Assembly (NCBI GenBank): GCA_027491315.1
Contig: JAIXWL010000017.1
Coordinates: 150,422-214,421 of the forward strand
Direction: 5' to 3'
Source: Cytophagaceae bacterium
GTDB taxonomy: Bacteria > Bacteroidota > Bacteroidia > Cytophagales > Spirosomataceae
Length of the DNA: 64,000 bases
Shown here: positions 9,002-18,229 of the stretch, one piece after another
How positions within the stretch are numbered: position 1 is the stretch's first letter
Layout: each line of letters opens with the position of its first letter
Notes under the pieces: model-generated
What the model was told of the DNA's origin: nothing
Seen by the model: only the letters and a program-made list of their open reading frames with translations
The model's database searches: none
Program-made: the position numbers and the translations under genes

Positions 9002-9877
9002 ATGAAGATAGCAGGCTTTACTTTCATTCGAAATGCCATAAAGAATGATTATGCCATCGTGGAAGCCATTACTTCCATTCTTCCCATTTGTGATGAGGTG
9101 GTGGTGGCTGTAGGTAAATCAGAAGATGATACTTTGGCCTTGATTCAGGCTATACCCTCGCATAAAATTAAAATCATAGAAACGGTTTGGGATGATACCC
9201 AGAGAGAAGGAGGTCGGACTTTTGCTTTGGAAACAGACAAAGCCTATGCCGCTATTTCACCTGACACGGATTGGGCCTTTTATATTCAAGGGGATGAATG
9301 TGTACATGAAAGTGATTTGCCTGTCATCAAGCAATCCATGGAACAGTATTTACATGATGCAGCTGTTGAGGGGTTATTGTTTCATTACCGACATTTTTAT
9401 GGATCCTATCAGCATGTTGCGGTTTCTCGAAGGTGGTATCGACGTGAAATACGGGTGGTGAAATTTCATCCTGATGTACATTCCTACAAGGATGCTCAAG
9501 GCTTTAGAAAAGCAGGCAAAAAGTTACAAGTAAAGTTGATTCCTGCCCATATTTTTCACTATGGCTGGGTTAAGCCTCCTCAAGGTCTAAATAATAAAGT
9601 GAGAAACTTTACACAGTTTTATCACGATGACGCTTGGCTCGAAATGAATGTTCCGGCAGATTATCAATTTGATTATGGAAATGCAGAGCGTTTAAGTCTT
9701 TTTGAAGGGACCCATCCTCAGGTCATGCAAGCCCGTGTAGCTCAACAAAATTGGCCATTTCATGTGGACAATGAGGCCTTGAGAAAACGCATGAGTTTGA
9801 GAAGAAAGATATTGCAGCAGATTGAAGATTGGACTGGAAAACGGATTGGAGAATACAAAAATTATCGAATAATCTGA
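9002..9877 (+). CDS. family 2-like glycosyltransferase
   Basis: A 291-residue GT-A type glycosyltransferase. The N-terminus (MKIAGFTFIRNA) and VVVAVGKSEDDT are nucleotide-binding features. WAFYIQGDECVHESDL places a G-D-E at residues 97-99 where the metal-binding DxD normally sits. No signal or membrane segment is seen, so it should act at the cytoplasmic face. It follows nuoC by four bases and overlaps the next glycosyltransferase gene (TGATG), so the two are probably translationally coupled. Donor and acceptor unknown; envelope polysaccharide or LPS is likely from the neighbouring exporter. Confidence 0.8.
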   Translation: MKIAGFTFIRNAIKNDYAIVEAITSILPICDEVVVAVGKSEDDTLALIQAIPSHKIKIIETVWDDTQREGGRTFALETDKAYAAISPDTDWAFYIQGDECVHESDLPVIKQSMEQYLHDAAVEGLLFHYRHFYGSYQHVAVSRRWYRREIRVVKFHPDVHSYKDAQGFRKAGKKLQVKLIPAHIFHYGWVKPPQGLNNKVRNFTQFYHDDAWLEMNVPADYQFDYGNAERLSLFEGTHPQVMQARVAQQNWPFHVDNEALRKRMSLRRKILQQIEDWTGKRIGEYKNYRII

Positions 9878-10773
9878 TGATGGAAAAAAAGATATCTTAT
9901 TTTCCCCAATCGGCTTCATCAGACAAGCCCTTTTTCTCCATTTTGATCCCCACCTGGAACAATTTGGCTTTTCTTCAGCAGTGTATTCAAAGTATTCGAA
10001 AACATTCTACAACTAGTTATCAACTAGTGGTTCACCTTAATGAAGGAAGTGATGGGTCTTTGGAATGGATTAGAGAGCAGGGCGATATAGCCTATTCTCA
10101 CAGTGAGGAAAATGTTGGAGTCTGTTATGCCATGAACGCCATGCGGACTTTGGCCAGAGCGGATTATTTTTTATACCTGAACGACGACATGTATGTGTTA
10201 CCCAATTGGGATGGGATTTTAAAAGAGGAGGTATTGGCTTGTCCCAATCAATATTTCTTTATTTCTGCCACCATGATAGAGCCTAGGGCACAAAGTAATT
10301 GTTCGATTGAACAGAATTTTGGACTTACTCTGGAGACTTTTGAGGAGGATAGACTTTTAAAGGAATGGCAAAATTTGCAGAAAAACGATTGGCAAGGAAG
10401 TACTTGGCCGCCGAATGTGGTACACAAAGATTTATGGGATCTAGTAGGTGGTTATAGTGTCGAGTTTTCTCCAGGCATGTATTCTGATCCTGATTTTTCG
10501 ATGAAATTATGGCAAGCTGGTGTTCGGTTATTTAAAGGGGTAGGTCGCAGTAGGGTATATCATTTTGGCTCCATTTCAGTAAAAAGAGTTAAACAAAACA
10601 AAGGTTATTACCAGTTTATTCGCACGTGGGGAATGAGTTCAGGAACCTTTTCCACCTATTACTTACAAAGAGGTAAACCATTCACAGGACCATTGAGCAA
10701 GCGACGGATACCATTCTGGGTACATCTCAAAAATTGGTATTACCGTATCAGTGTAGCTTTTAAAAATCAATAG
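9877..10773 (+). CDS. glycosyltransferase family 2
   Basis: A 298-residue GT2 protein. FSILIPTWNNLAFLQQCI (20-37) is the N-terminal nucleotide-binding start, and FLYLNDDMYV holds the metal-binding Asp103-Asp104. SPGMYSDPDFSMKLW resembles the acceptor-side acidic motif (ED-like) of rhamnosyl/galactosyl transferases. The start at 9877 shares its A with the TGA of the preceding gene (TGATG), which indicates translational coupling; a second ATG follows at once (9880). It overlaps by 7 bases the convergent third glycosyltransferase. Confidence 0.85.
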   Translation: MMEKKISYFPQSASSDKPFFSILIPTWNNLAFLQQCIQSIRKHSTTSYQLVVHLNEGSDGSLEWIREQGDIAYSHSEENVGVCYAMNAMRTLARADYFLYLNDDMYVLPNWDGILKEEVLACPNQYFFISATMIEPRAQSNCSIEQNFGLTLETFEEDRLLKEWQNLQKNDWQGSTWPPNVVHKDLWDLVGGYSVEFSPGMYSDPDFSMKLWQAGVRLFKGVGRSRVYHFGSISVKRVKQNKGYYQFIRTWGMSSGTFSTYYLQRGKPFTGPLSKRRIPFWVHLKNWYYRISVAFKNQ

Positions 10774-11708
10774 ATACGGAAAAATAGTTTAAAAGGGTAA
10801 AGCCATTTAGCCAAGGCTCCTTTTTTCTTATAGGCCAGCATGAGATCTCGGAACTTCATGACTAGGCTGACTCTCCTAATTCGTGAAATCAGCTGGGATG
10901 AACTAAAATCTAGGGCAAGTTGCATTAGTACTTTTTTTTCTATGGCCTTTTCATTGGGACAAAACTCAGCCAATAGTCGCACCCGCTGTTGAATCCGTTT
11001 ATCTCGCTCTTCACCTGATTGATAAAGTTTAGGGGCTTTTTTTAAATTAGCCCCAATAGCATTTTGATCGTGTTGACGGTATTTAACTAAGGATTCCGGT
11101 AGGTAGGTGATACCTTGAAAACAGGTAGCTAAAAAACCAATGTAATAGTCATGTGATACAAAACGTGGAAAAGGAAAGGCTTGAGCTAAAATAGACCTTT
11201 GGAATAACATACTGTGACCAGGTGCCCATGCACCAAAAGTGTACATGAGTGGAGAGCTATAAGGAATCTGATTTTTTAGATCAGACATTTTTTTGGAAAG
11301 GCTATTTCCTCGGTCATCTATGAGTTGAGAATCCGAATAGATTAAGGAAAAAGTGCCTATTGCTTGGAATAAGCGACTTATTTTATGTTTATCCCACAGG
11401 TCGTCTTGGTCAGATAAGGCTATCCATTCCCCTTGGGCTAGTTGTAGCACTTTCTCAAAACTCCCGACATAACCCAGGTTTTTTTCATTTTGATAAATCT
11501 TTATTCGGGTATCTTCTTGAGCCATTTTTTGAAGAATAGCCGAAGTTTGGTCTGTGGAGGCATCATCTAAATATATGAATTCGAGATGAGGATAGTCTTG
11601 ATCCAAGTGACTTTGAATCTGTTCTTCCACAAATTTCTCACCCTGGTAACAAGCCATGACGATAGAAATCAATGGAAAATTCAAGTTGTTAATCTGAATA
11701 GAGGGCAT
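10767..11708 (-). CDS. glycosyltransferase family 2
   Basis: A 313-residue GT2 enzyme with textbook motifs: LISIVMACYQGEKFVEEQI at 13-31, YLDDASTD with Asp48-Asp49, and ALSDQDDLWD with Asp100/Asp102/Asp103 as the metal-binding motif. HDQNAIGAN in the C-terminal half is common in rhamnosyltransferase-like GT2 proteins. It is on the opposite strand to the other two transferases, tail to tail with them, and divergent from the MsbA-like exporter across about 70 bases. A role in LPS or exopolysaccharide assembly is inferred from context. Confidence 0.87.
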   Translation of the reverse strand: MPSIQINNLNFPLISIVMACYQGEKFVEEQIQSHLDQDYPHLEFIYLDDASTDQTSAILQKMAQEDTRIKIYQNEKNLGYVGSFEKVLQLAQGEWIALSDQDDLWDKHKISRLFQAIGTFSLIYSDSQLIDDRGNSLSKKMSDLKNQIPYSSPLMYTFGAWAPGHSMLFQRSILAQAFPFPRFVSHDYYIGFLATCFQGITYLPESLVKYRQHDQNAIGANLKKAPKLYQSGEERDKRIQQRVRLLAEFCPNEKAIEKKVLMQLALDFSSSQLISRIRRVSLVMKFRDLMLAYKKKGALAKWLYPFKLFFRIY

Positions 11709-11780
11709 TGAAAGGCTATAAATTCTAAAGTAGTTTATTAAAATTGTAGTAATTTGGCCTAAATTTAAGAAAGATTCTCA

Positions 11781-13610
11781 TTGAAAACCTACCTCCGACT
11801 TCTTAGCTATGCCGTTTCCATTCGGAACTATATATTTCCTTATTTCGGTTTTTCATTATTGGCTAGCTTATTTGGAATCTTAAATTTCACTTTGCTGATT
11901 CCTCTTTTGAATGTGCTATTCAATCAGGCTGCAGCTTCTAATATTGAATTATACCGTCAATTACCTGAATTTTCTTTCTCACCCAATTATTTCTCCTTTG
12001 CTTTCAATCATTATTTCTATGGGGCCTTGGAGCAATATGGCCGAATAGGCGCTTTGCAATATGCTTGTGGGGCTATTATGATTTCCGTGATTTTGTCGAA
12101 TATCTTTCGCTATTTTTCACAAAGGGTTTTAAAAACAGTGGAGGCGGACACCATTGCTTCCTTGCGTCAGGCTGTTTTTGAGCAAGCCATACGATTGGAC
12201 TTGAGTTATTTCAGCGAGCGGAAGAAGGGAAACTTAATGTCGAGGTTGACTACAGATGTACAAGAGGTAGAAAACAGCATTGGTCGGGCATTTACTGCCA
12301 CCTTCAAAGAAATCTTTTCATTGGTGTTGTTTTTTGTCTTTTTGGCCAGTATGTCTGGAAAATTGACCTTGTTTTCACTCATGATTTTACCACTCTCAGG
12401 AGGGGTTATAGCCACGATAACCAGGAGATTGCGCCGGGCTGCAGGAGAGGTACAGCAACATTTAAGTGGCTTGATTAGCTTGTTGGATGAGACCTTTGGG
12501 GCAATGCGCGTGGTAAAAGCATTTCGGGCAGAGCCCATGATGGATCAGCGTTTTCAACAAGAAAATGGTAAATACCGACATTCATTATTGAAGATGGTGT
12601 TCCGACAAGAGCTTACTTCCCCGGTATCGGAGAGTTTGGGGGTTTTGGTTGTTACGGGGATATTGCTGTATGGTGGAACACTCGTGATTTCTGGTGATGG
12701 GGAGTTAAGTGCTTCTACGTTCATTGCTTTTATTGCGACTTTTTCACAAGTCATGCGACCAGCTAAGGCCATAGCTGATGCATTTAGTGGAATTCAGCGA
12801 GGAGTGGCCAGTGCAGATCGTATCATTGAAATATTAGATACCCAACCAAGCATTGTAGCAGAAGAGCCTATTATTCCAAAAAAGGAATTGAAAAATCGAA
12901 TTGTTTTTGATCAAGTGAATTTTGCCTATCAAAAGGATAAATGGGTATTGGATCAAGTTAGTTTTGAAATACCCAAAGGAAAGACGATTGCCTTGGTGGG
13001 ACCCTCAGGAGGCGGTAAATCTACTTTGGCAGATTTATTGCCCCGTTTTTACGATCCTAGCTCAGGTCAAATTTTGATTGATGAGGTGCCTATCAAGCAG
13101 GTGCCTTTAGAAGATTTACGATCGCTGATGGGTATTGTGACCCAGGAGTCCGTTTTGTTTAACGACACTATTTTCAATAACATAGCATTTGGTACGGAAG
13201 CAAGTCAGGAAGAAGTTGAGGAAGCCGCCAAAATAGCGAATGCACATGATTTCATTATGGCCCAAGCCGAAGGCTATCAGGCGTATATTGGCGATAGAGG
13301 ATCTAAATTATCAGGTGGGCAGCGGCAGCGGATATCCATTGCCAGAGCAGTCTTGAAAAATCCACCAATTTTAATCTTGGATGAGGCTACGAGCGCCTTG
13401 GATAATGAATCGGAAAAATTGGTTCAAGCGGCTTTGACCAACCTGATGAAAAACAGAACAGTATTGGTGATTGCACACCGTTTAAGCACTATTCAGCATG
13501 CAGACCAAATTTTGGTGGTTCAAAAAGGTAAGATTGTGGAAAGAGGAACTCATGATGAATTAATGCGTGATCCTAAGGGCGTTTATGCCAAATTAAGTCA
13601 TTCCAAATAA
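11781..13610 (+). CDS. MsbA-like ABC exporter (permease-ATPase fusion)
   Basis: A 609-residue half-transporter: a six-helix membrane domain (about 15-340) followed by an ATPase domain. Walker A is GPSGGGKST (407-415), the signature is LSGGQRQR, and Walker B runs into ILILDEATSALD, then an IAHRLSTI switch. It should dimerise in the inner membrane and export a lipid or lipid-linked sugar; MsbA-type lipid A-core flipping is the most natural role beside three glycosyltransferases, but drug exporters share this architecture. The start is TTG at 11781 (MKTYLRLLSY); the next in-frame ATG is about 100 residues in, within the membrane domain, so TTG is required. Confidence 0.9.
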   Translation: MKTYLRLLSYAVSIRNYIFPYFGFSLLASLFGILNFTLLIPLLNVLFNQAAASNIELYRQLPEFSFSPNYFSFAFNHYFYGALEQYGRIGALQYACGAIMISVILSNIFRYFSQRVLKTVEADTIASLRQAVFEQAIRLDLSYFSERKKGNLMSRLTTDVQEVENSIGRAFTATFKEIFSLVLFFVFLASMSGKLTLFSLMILPLSGGVIATITRRLRRAAGEVQQHLSGLISLLDETFGAMRVVKAFRAEPMMDQRFQQENGKYRHSLLKMVFRQELTSPVSESLGVLVVTGILLYGGTLVISGDGELSASTFIAFIATFSQVMRPAKAIADAFSGIQRGVASADRIIEILDTQPSIVAEEPIIPKKELKNRIVFDQVNFAYQKDKWVLDQVSFEIPKGKTIALVGPSGGGKSTLADLLPRFYDPSSGQILIDEVPIKQVPLEDLRSLMGIVTQESVLFNDTIFNNIAFGTEASQEEVEEAAKIANAHDFIMAQAEGYQAYIGDRGSKLSGGQRQRISIARAVLKNPPILILDEATSALDNESEKLVQAALTNLMKNRTVLVIAHRLSTIQHADQILVVQKGKIVERGTHDELMRDPKGVYAKLSHSK

Positions 13611-13678
13611 TCTTACCCTTTGATAAATTCCTTAATCGATTTATCAAGAAATGATTAGTTATTCCATTTAGAAAAGGG

Positions 13679-13686
13679 TAATTTTG
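13679..13686 (+). promoter_or_regulatory. possible -7 box of the aminotransferase promoter
   Basis: TAATTTTG matches the TAnnTTTG -7 consensus of Bacteroidota, 37 bases before the aminotransferase ATG. A good TTTG -33 box is not seen at the right distance (only TTAG near 13655), so this call is weak. Confidence 0.3.
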
Positions 13687-13722
13687 CGTTCGAATTGTAA
13701 AAATTAGCATTGATTATCTACT

Positions 13723-14925
13723 ATGTCATCATCATTATTAGCACAACGAATTCAAGCTTTAGAAGAGTCTTCCACCTTGGGAATGACTAAAAAAGCACGT
13801 GAATTAGCCGCCCAAGGTCATAAAGTTATAAGTTTATCGGTTGGAGAGCCTGATTTTAAAACTCCAGCGCATATCTGTGAAGCAGCCAAGAAAGCCATTG
13901 ATGATGGTTTCCACGGATATTCACCGGTAGCAGGTTATCCTGATTTGCGTATGGCCATTGCCAACAAACTTAAGCGTGATAATGGTTTAGAATGGGCTTC
14001 TGAAAACATCGTTGTTTCTACTGGAGCTAAGCATTCATTAGCTAATGCTATTGCTGCATTAATTGATCCAGGTGATGAGGTAATCATATTCTCTCCATAC
14101 TGGGTTTCTTATTCAGAAATGGTGAAATTAGCCGAGGGAACATCTGTCATTGTTCAGGGTTCTTTTGAGAATAATTTCAAAGTGACAGCAGAGCAGTTTG
14201 AGGCAGCTATTACTCCTAAGACTAAAATGGTGATGTTCGCATCTCCTAACAACCCTACAGGGTCGGTATATACAGAATCTGAGTTACGTGACATCGCCAA
14301 TGTCGTTGCTCGTCATGAGCGTATTTTTGTATTGGCAGATGAAATATATGAGTACATCAACTTCACCCAAGGTGGACATTTCTCTATTGGTTCTATTCCT
14401 GAAATTAAAGACCGTGTCATCACGGTAAATGGTGTAGCCAAAGGTCATGCCATGACGGGTTGGAGAATAGGATTTATTGCAGCAGCTAAATGGATTGCTG
14501 ATGGTGTAGAAAAATTACAAGGTCAAGTAACCTCAGGAACGAATTCCATCGCACAAAAAGCAGCAGTAGCTGCATTCAATGGCACTTTAGATCATGCTTA
14601 CGAAATGAAAGCAGCCTATGACCGTCGCCGTAAATTAGTGGTTGGAAAATTACGTGAGATAGAAGGATTTAAGGTAAATATGCCAGATGGTGCATTTTAT
14701 GCATTCCCAGACATTTCTTCTTTCTACGGAAAATCTGATGGCAAAACAACCATCAACGATTCTGACGATTTCTGTAACTGGTTATTGCAAGAAGCTTTCG
14801 TGGCTACGGTAGCTGGATCAGGTTTTGGAGCGCCTAATTGTATGCGTATTTCTACGGCTGCAGCTGATGAACAATTGGAAGAAGCTTGTGAGCGTATCAA
14901 AAATGCCGTTGCCAAATTGAAATAA
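13723..14925 (+). CDS. aspC: aspartate aminotransferase-like PLP enzyme (fold type I)
   Basis: This 400-residue class I aminotransferase most resembles prokaryotic (Ib) aspartate aminotransferases, which interconvert aspartate/oxaloacetate and glutamate/2-oxoglutarate. The PLP lysine is Lys240 in NGVAKGHAMTGWRIGF. Other conserved residues are Asn177-Pro178 (SPNNPTG), Asp206 and Tyr209 (LADEIYEY) and Arg248. GYSPVAGYPDLR is typical of the Ib group. Codon use looks more optimised than its neighbours, suggesting high expression. A strong terminator follows. Substrate range could be broader. Confidence 0.88.
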   Translation: MSSSLLAQRIQALEESSTLGMTKKARELAAQGHKVISLSVGEPDFKTPAHICEAAKKAIDDGFHGYSPVAGYPDLRMAIANKLKRDNGLEWASENIVVSTGAKHSLANAIAALIDPGDEVIIFSPYWVSYSEMVKLAEGTSVIVQGSFENNFKVTAEQFEAAITPKTKMVMFASPNNPTGSVYTESELRDIANVVARHERIFVLADEIYEYINFTQGGHFSIGSIPEIKDRVITVNGVAKGHAMTGWRIGFIAAAKWIADGVEKLQGQVTSGTNSIAQKAAVAAFNGTLDHAYEMKAAYDRRRKLVVGKLREIEGFKVNMPDGAFYAFPDISSFYGKSDGKTTINDSDDFCNWLLQEAFVATVAGSGFGAPNCMRISTAAADEQLEEACERIKNAVAKLK

Positions 14926-14946
14926 ACAAATTTCAAGATATAGATA

Positions 14947-14977
14947 AAAGGTTAGCTCAACGGCTAACCTTTTTTTA
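14947..14977 (+). terminator. rho-independent terminator after the aminotransferase gene
   Basis: The arms GGTTAGC (14950-14956) and GCTAACC (14963-14969) form a stem, extended by flanking A-T pairs, with a six-base loop and a run of T from 14970. It ends the plus-strand transcript before the convergent nhaA. Confidence 0.85.
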
Positions 14978-15007
14978 TGCCTTTTCTTGCAGGGTCACCT
15001 TGCTAGA

Positions 15008-16144
15008 CTATTTCTGCTTTAACGTTTTACTTAACATGCTGAATCCTATGATGGCAGATACCAAGGAGGCCAATAAAATGCTAAACTTGGATACATCCAC
15101 AATGGATTCTTGATGGAAGGATAAGTTGGTGATGAATATGGACATGGTAAATCCAATTCCTCCCAAAAATCCTACACCCACGATGGATCCCCATGTTAAA
15201 TCTTTGGGTATTTTGCTCAATCCAAGGCTGGAAGCAAGAAAACAAAAAAGGAATATTCCTATTGGCTTGCCTAAACTTAGGCCTGTAAAAATACCTAAAC
15301 TATAAGATTCTAAGAGTTTACTAGTTGTATCTGTGTTTAGGATAATGGCGGTATTGGCTAAAGCAAAGATGGGTAATATGCCAAAGCTGACAGGTTTATG
15401 TAAAAAGTGCTGAATTTTAGTCGAAATGGAATGCTGGTCGCCCTTGTCAAAGGGTATAGCAAAGGCGAGTAATACCCCGGTAATTGTTGGATGTACACCG
15501 GATTGCCCCATGAAATACCACATGGCTAAACCTCCGATTAAATATAAAGGTATGGAACGCACTTTGGCAAAGTTTAATCCTCCCAATAGGGCAAAGGTGC
15601 CCAATGATAGACATAAATTAGTCCAATCTAAGCCACTAGAGTAAAATGTACCAATGATAACAATGGCTCCTAAATCATCAATTACCGCCAAAGCCGTCAA
15701 AAATATTTTTAAAGACAGAGGTACTTTACTACCTAAAAGTGATAAAACTCCCAAGGCAAAAGCAATATCCGTGGACATAGGAATGGCACTTCCAGAAATG
15801 GTGGGGGTGCCATAATTGAAAAGAGTATAAATGAGGACAGGTACTATCATACCACCTAAGGCTCCTATGATGGGGAAAGAAGCTTCCTTGATTTTTGAGA
15901 GCTCCCCAATGTAAATTTCTCTTTCTAATTCTAGACCTACTAATAAGAAAAAGATGGTCATCAATCCATCATTGATCCAATGCTCAAGAGCGTGGCCTAA
16001 AATTTCAGTTTTCCATAAATGGTGGTAGGCATCTCCCCAGGCAGAATTGCTAATGTACAGAGAAAATAGGGTACAAAAAATCAATATGATACCACTCGAC
16101 TTTTCGCTTTCAAAGAATTCTTTAAATAATTTACTAGCCTTCAT
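15008..16144 (-). CDS. nhaA: Na+/H+ antiporter NhaA
   Basis: NhaA exchanges internal Na+ for external H+ across the inner membrane for pH and sodium homeostasis. The 378-residue protein is highly hydrophobic with about 11-12 membrane segments. The ion-binding aspartates are in place: Asp126 (PMSTDIAFALG) and Asp156-Asp157 (LAVIDDLGAI), matching E. coli Asp133, Asp163 and Asp164. FFLLVGLELERE is also characteristic. It is slightly shorter than the E. coli protein. It lies 18 bases after the PAP2 gene on the same strand and may be transcribed with it. Confidence 0.95.
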   Translation of the reverse strand: MKASKLFKEFFESEKSSGIILIFCTLFSLYISNSAWGDAYHHLWKTEILGHALEHWINDGLMTIFFLLVGLELEREIYIGELSKIKEASFPIIGALGGMIVPVLIYTLFNYGTPTISGSAIPMSTDIAFALGVLSLLGSKVPLSLKIFLTALAVIDDLGAIVIIGTFYSSGLDWTNLCLSLGTFALLGGLNFAKVRSIPLYLIGGLAMWYFMGQSGVHPTITGVLLAFAIPFDKGDQHSISTKIQHFLHKPVSFGILPIFALANTAIILNTDTTSKLLESYSLGIFTGLSLGKPIGIFLFCFLASSLGLSKIPKDLTWGSIVGVGFLGGIGFTMSIFITNLSFHQESIVDVSKFSILLASLVSAIIGFSMLSKTLKQK

Positions 16145-16162
16145 AGAATGGTTTGAGGTTAT

Positions 16163-16870
16163 TTAGAAATGATAGCTAAAGCTAGCGGCATAATAATTCG
16201 GAGCAATTTTTGGCTCCCATTGAAAGGCCTGTTTGGAAGAGAAATGTTGTTTTAGTTTTGGGTAAATACAATAGGCTAATTCAGCTGATGCGATACCAAT
16301 ACCCGCTCCAACGAGCACGTCACTTAGCCAATGTTCATGATTGGCAAGTCGTAAATAGGCGGTTCCCGTGGCTAAAGTATAGCCTGTTATGGCTAACCAA
16401 GGATATTCTTTCCCAAGTTCTTTGGCTAATACCGTGGCACCAAAAAAGGCAGTGGCTGTATGCCCTGATGGGAAGGAATGTTCGCCACCATTGGGCCGCG
16501 TTTCGTTGATTATCCGTTTTAAACCCTGGGTAGTGACCACATAGATACCTGTTCCCAACATAAATATTCCTAATTGTTCTTTTCCTTTATGCTTTGCATT
16601 AGCCCCTAAAATTCGGGCTCCAATTTGAATCAGTGTGGGGCTATATTGCAAGAAATCATCAGCGGAGGATTGAAAACCGTGGTAGTTTTCATGATGCCAA
16701 CTAACTTGCCTATCGTGGGCTGCTTGGTTATAAAAAGCTAATCCACCCAAACTTAAACCCACGGGGGCTATCCAGGGCTTCAGTTTATTGCTTTTTTTCT
16801 CTTGTCCGTAGGAAACGTTTATTCCTAGTATCAGTAAGCAAACTAGAGCCCAATATTTTAAAGTTGGCAT
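16163..16870 (-). CDS. PAP2-family phosphatase
   Basis: A 235-residue PAP2 (type 2 phosphatidic acid phosphatase) protein with an N-terminal signal or membrane anchor (about 5-22). All three catalytic motifs are visible: K-x6-RP at Lys118-Arg125-Pro126, PSGH at 134-137, and R-x5-H-x3-D at Arg174, His180, Asp184. It probably removes phosphate from a lipid phosphate such as undecaprenyl pyrophosphate or phosphatidic acid at the periplasmic side; the substrate is unknown. Its start overlaps the stop of the TlpA-like gene as TAATG, so the two are translationally coupled. Confidence 0.87.
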   Translation of the reverse strand: MPTLKYWALVCLLILGINVSYGQEKKSNKLKPWIAPVGLSLGGLAFYNQAAHDRQVSWHHENYHGFQSSADDFLQYSPTLIQIGARILGANAKHKGKEQLGIFMLGTGIYVVTTQGLKRIINETRPNGGEHSFPSGHTATAFFGATVLAKELGKEYPWLAITGYTLATGTAYLRLANHEHWLSDVLVGAGIGIASAELAYCIYPKLKQHFSSKQAFQWEPKIAPNYYAASFSYHF

Positions 16871-18105
16871 TATTTCTCTTTTAAAAGGTTTTGGATGGTT
16901 TTTTCAAATTCTTGCACCCAATCCGTGTAGTATAAGCCTGTTCCTGGTCCCGAAAATCCGGTATGAATTTCTCTAACCTTACCCTTTTTATCAATGACAA
17001 ATGTGGTCGGGTAGCCATAAAATTTATTTAGCATCGGGAAAACCTGTGCGATGGTTTCATCATTGGGCACACCACCAAAAACAAGTGGGTAATCGATACC
17101 AATTTTCTTTTTGAAATTCTCAATTTTAGGTCCAGAGACGGCCATATCAGGAGAGTATTCAAAAGATACGCCAATGACCTCCACACCTTTTGCTTTGTTT
17201 TTAGTATAAAAAGGGGCTAAAAATCTCGCTTCATCAATGCAATTCGGGCACCAAGACCCCATGATTTCGACAATGACTACTTTATTTTTGAAACGCTCAT
17301 CTTGTAGGCTGATTGTTTCCCCTTTGGGAGTTGGTAAGCTGAAATTTAAACGATCATAGCCTGGCTTTAAAAAGGTTAATTTTTTCAAATCAGGTAGGCT
17401 TGCCTTGGGGTCAAGGGTACCTTTGACATCCTTTTTCGTGGCAAAACCAGAGAATAATGTTCCCGTGATTTCTTTGCCAATGACTTTGGTTTTGAAAAGT
17501 AAAACAAAACTTCCATCAAAATAACTCACCAATAGGCTGTCGCCTGATACATTTCCCTGTAAAAAGCGGTAATCGCCCGAGGTCTGTAAAATAGACCCAG
17601 TTACTTTATTGCCTACTTGCTTAAATACTCCCACGCTAGGAGTGTGCTTGTCGTCCACGGAAATATCGACATTCCAGGTACCGCTAATATTAACCGTTGG
17701 AGCCTTTAACTGGGTGAATCTTTCTTTGGATCCAAACTTGGCTTGAAATGGAAGTTTGTTGACAAATTTTCCATTCCTTTTCTTAATCCAGAAGCCTGAC
17801 ATCTTTTGAGGGCTTTCTAGATAGGCTACCAGCTCAGAATCATATAGATCAAAGGGAATGACTAAAGAATCTCCCCGAAAAAAGGATTCACCTAAATGAA
17901 AGCTTTCCGAACCATTGATGACCTTGATTAAAAAGGTATTTTTCTTTTTTCCTGGGGCTACATGTAAATTAAAGGGTAAGCCGCCTCCCTGAGAACTGAG
18001 TTCCGCTCTCCAAGGTCCCATTTGAGGTTTTTTGTTAGATTGGGCTAAACCATGAGTTGCCAAAAAGAGGGTAATCATTACCCAAAATAGATATCGTTTC
18101 TTCAT
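16870..18105 (-). CDS. TlpA-like thioredoxin-fold protein with N-terminal extension
   Basis: A secreted 411-residue protein. Residues 1-22 (MKKRYLFWVMITLFLATHGLAQ) form a signal peptide, which is why 18105 is chosen over the in-frame ATG at 18120. About 110-240 is a beta-rich domain of the kind often placed before TlpA domains in Bacteroidota. The last 160 residues are a TlpA/redoxin domain with the redox pair Cys286-Pro-Asn-Cys289 in IMGSWCPNC. It should act as a periplasmic thiol-disulfide reductase. Partner unknown. Coupled to the PAP2 gene by a TAATG overlap. Confidence 0.87.
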   Translation of the reverse strand: MKKRYLFWVMITLFLATHGLAQSNKKPQMGPWRAELSSQGGGLPFNLHVAPGKKKNTFLIKVINGSESFHLGESFFRGDSLVIPFDLYDSELVAYLESPQKMSGFWIKKRNGKFVNKLPFQAKFGSKERFTQLKAPTVNISGTWNVDISVDDKHTPSVGVFKQVGNKVTGSILQTSGDYRFLQGNVSGDSLLVSYFDGSFVLLFKTKVIGKEITGTLFSGFATKKDVKGTLDPKASLPDLKKLTFLKPGYDRLNFSLPTPKGETISLQDERFKNKVVIVEIMGSWCPNCIDEARFLAPFYTKNKAKGVEVIGVSFEYSPDMAVSGPKIENFKKKIGIDYPLVFGGVPNDETIAQVFPMLNKFYGYPTTFVIDKKGKVREIHTGFSGPGTGLYYTDWVQEFEKTIQNLLKEK

Positions 18106-18229
18106 GATATTTAGATGCATGTCCGCAAATATAGGAGAAAGCTAGGCGGCATTAAAAAAAATGGTGACAATTTCGAAAATTGATGAAATGACCGCAGGAT
18201 AATTTGTAAATTTGTTTTGACTACAACCT

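Noticed and set aside
12206..12538. Minus-strand open frame inside the ABC exporter
   Set aside because: Fully contained in a well-supported gene and rich in residues expected of an antisense reading.
9002..13610. Glycosyltransferase/exporter group as a horizontally acquired island
   Set aside because: Composition and codon use look like the flanking core genes, and no mobility gene or repeat borders the region.
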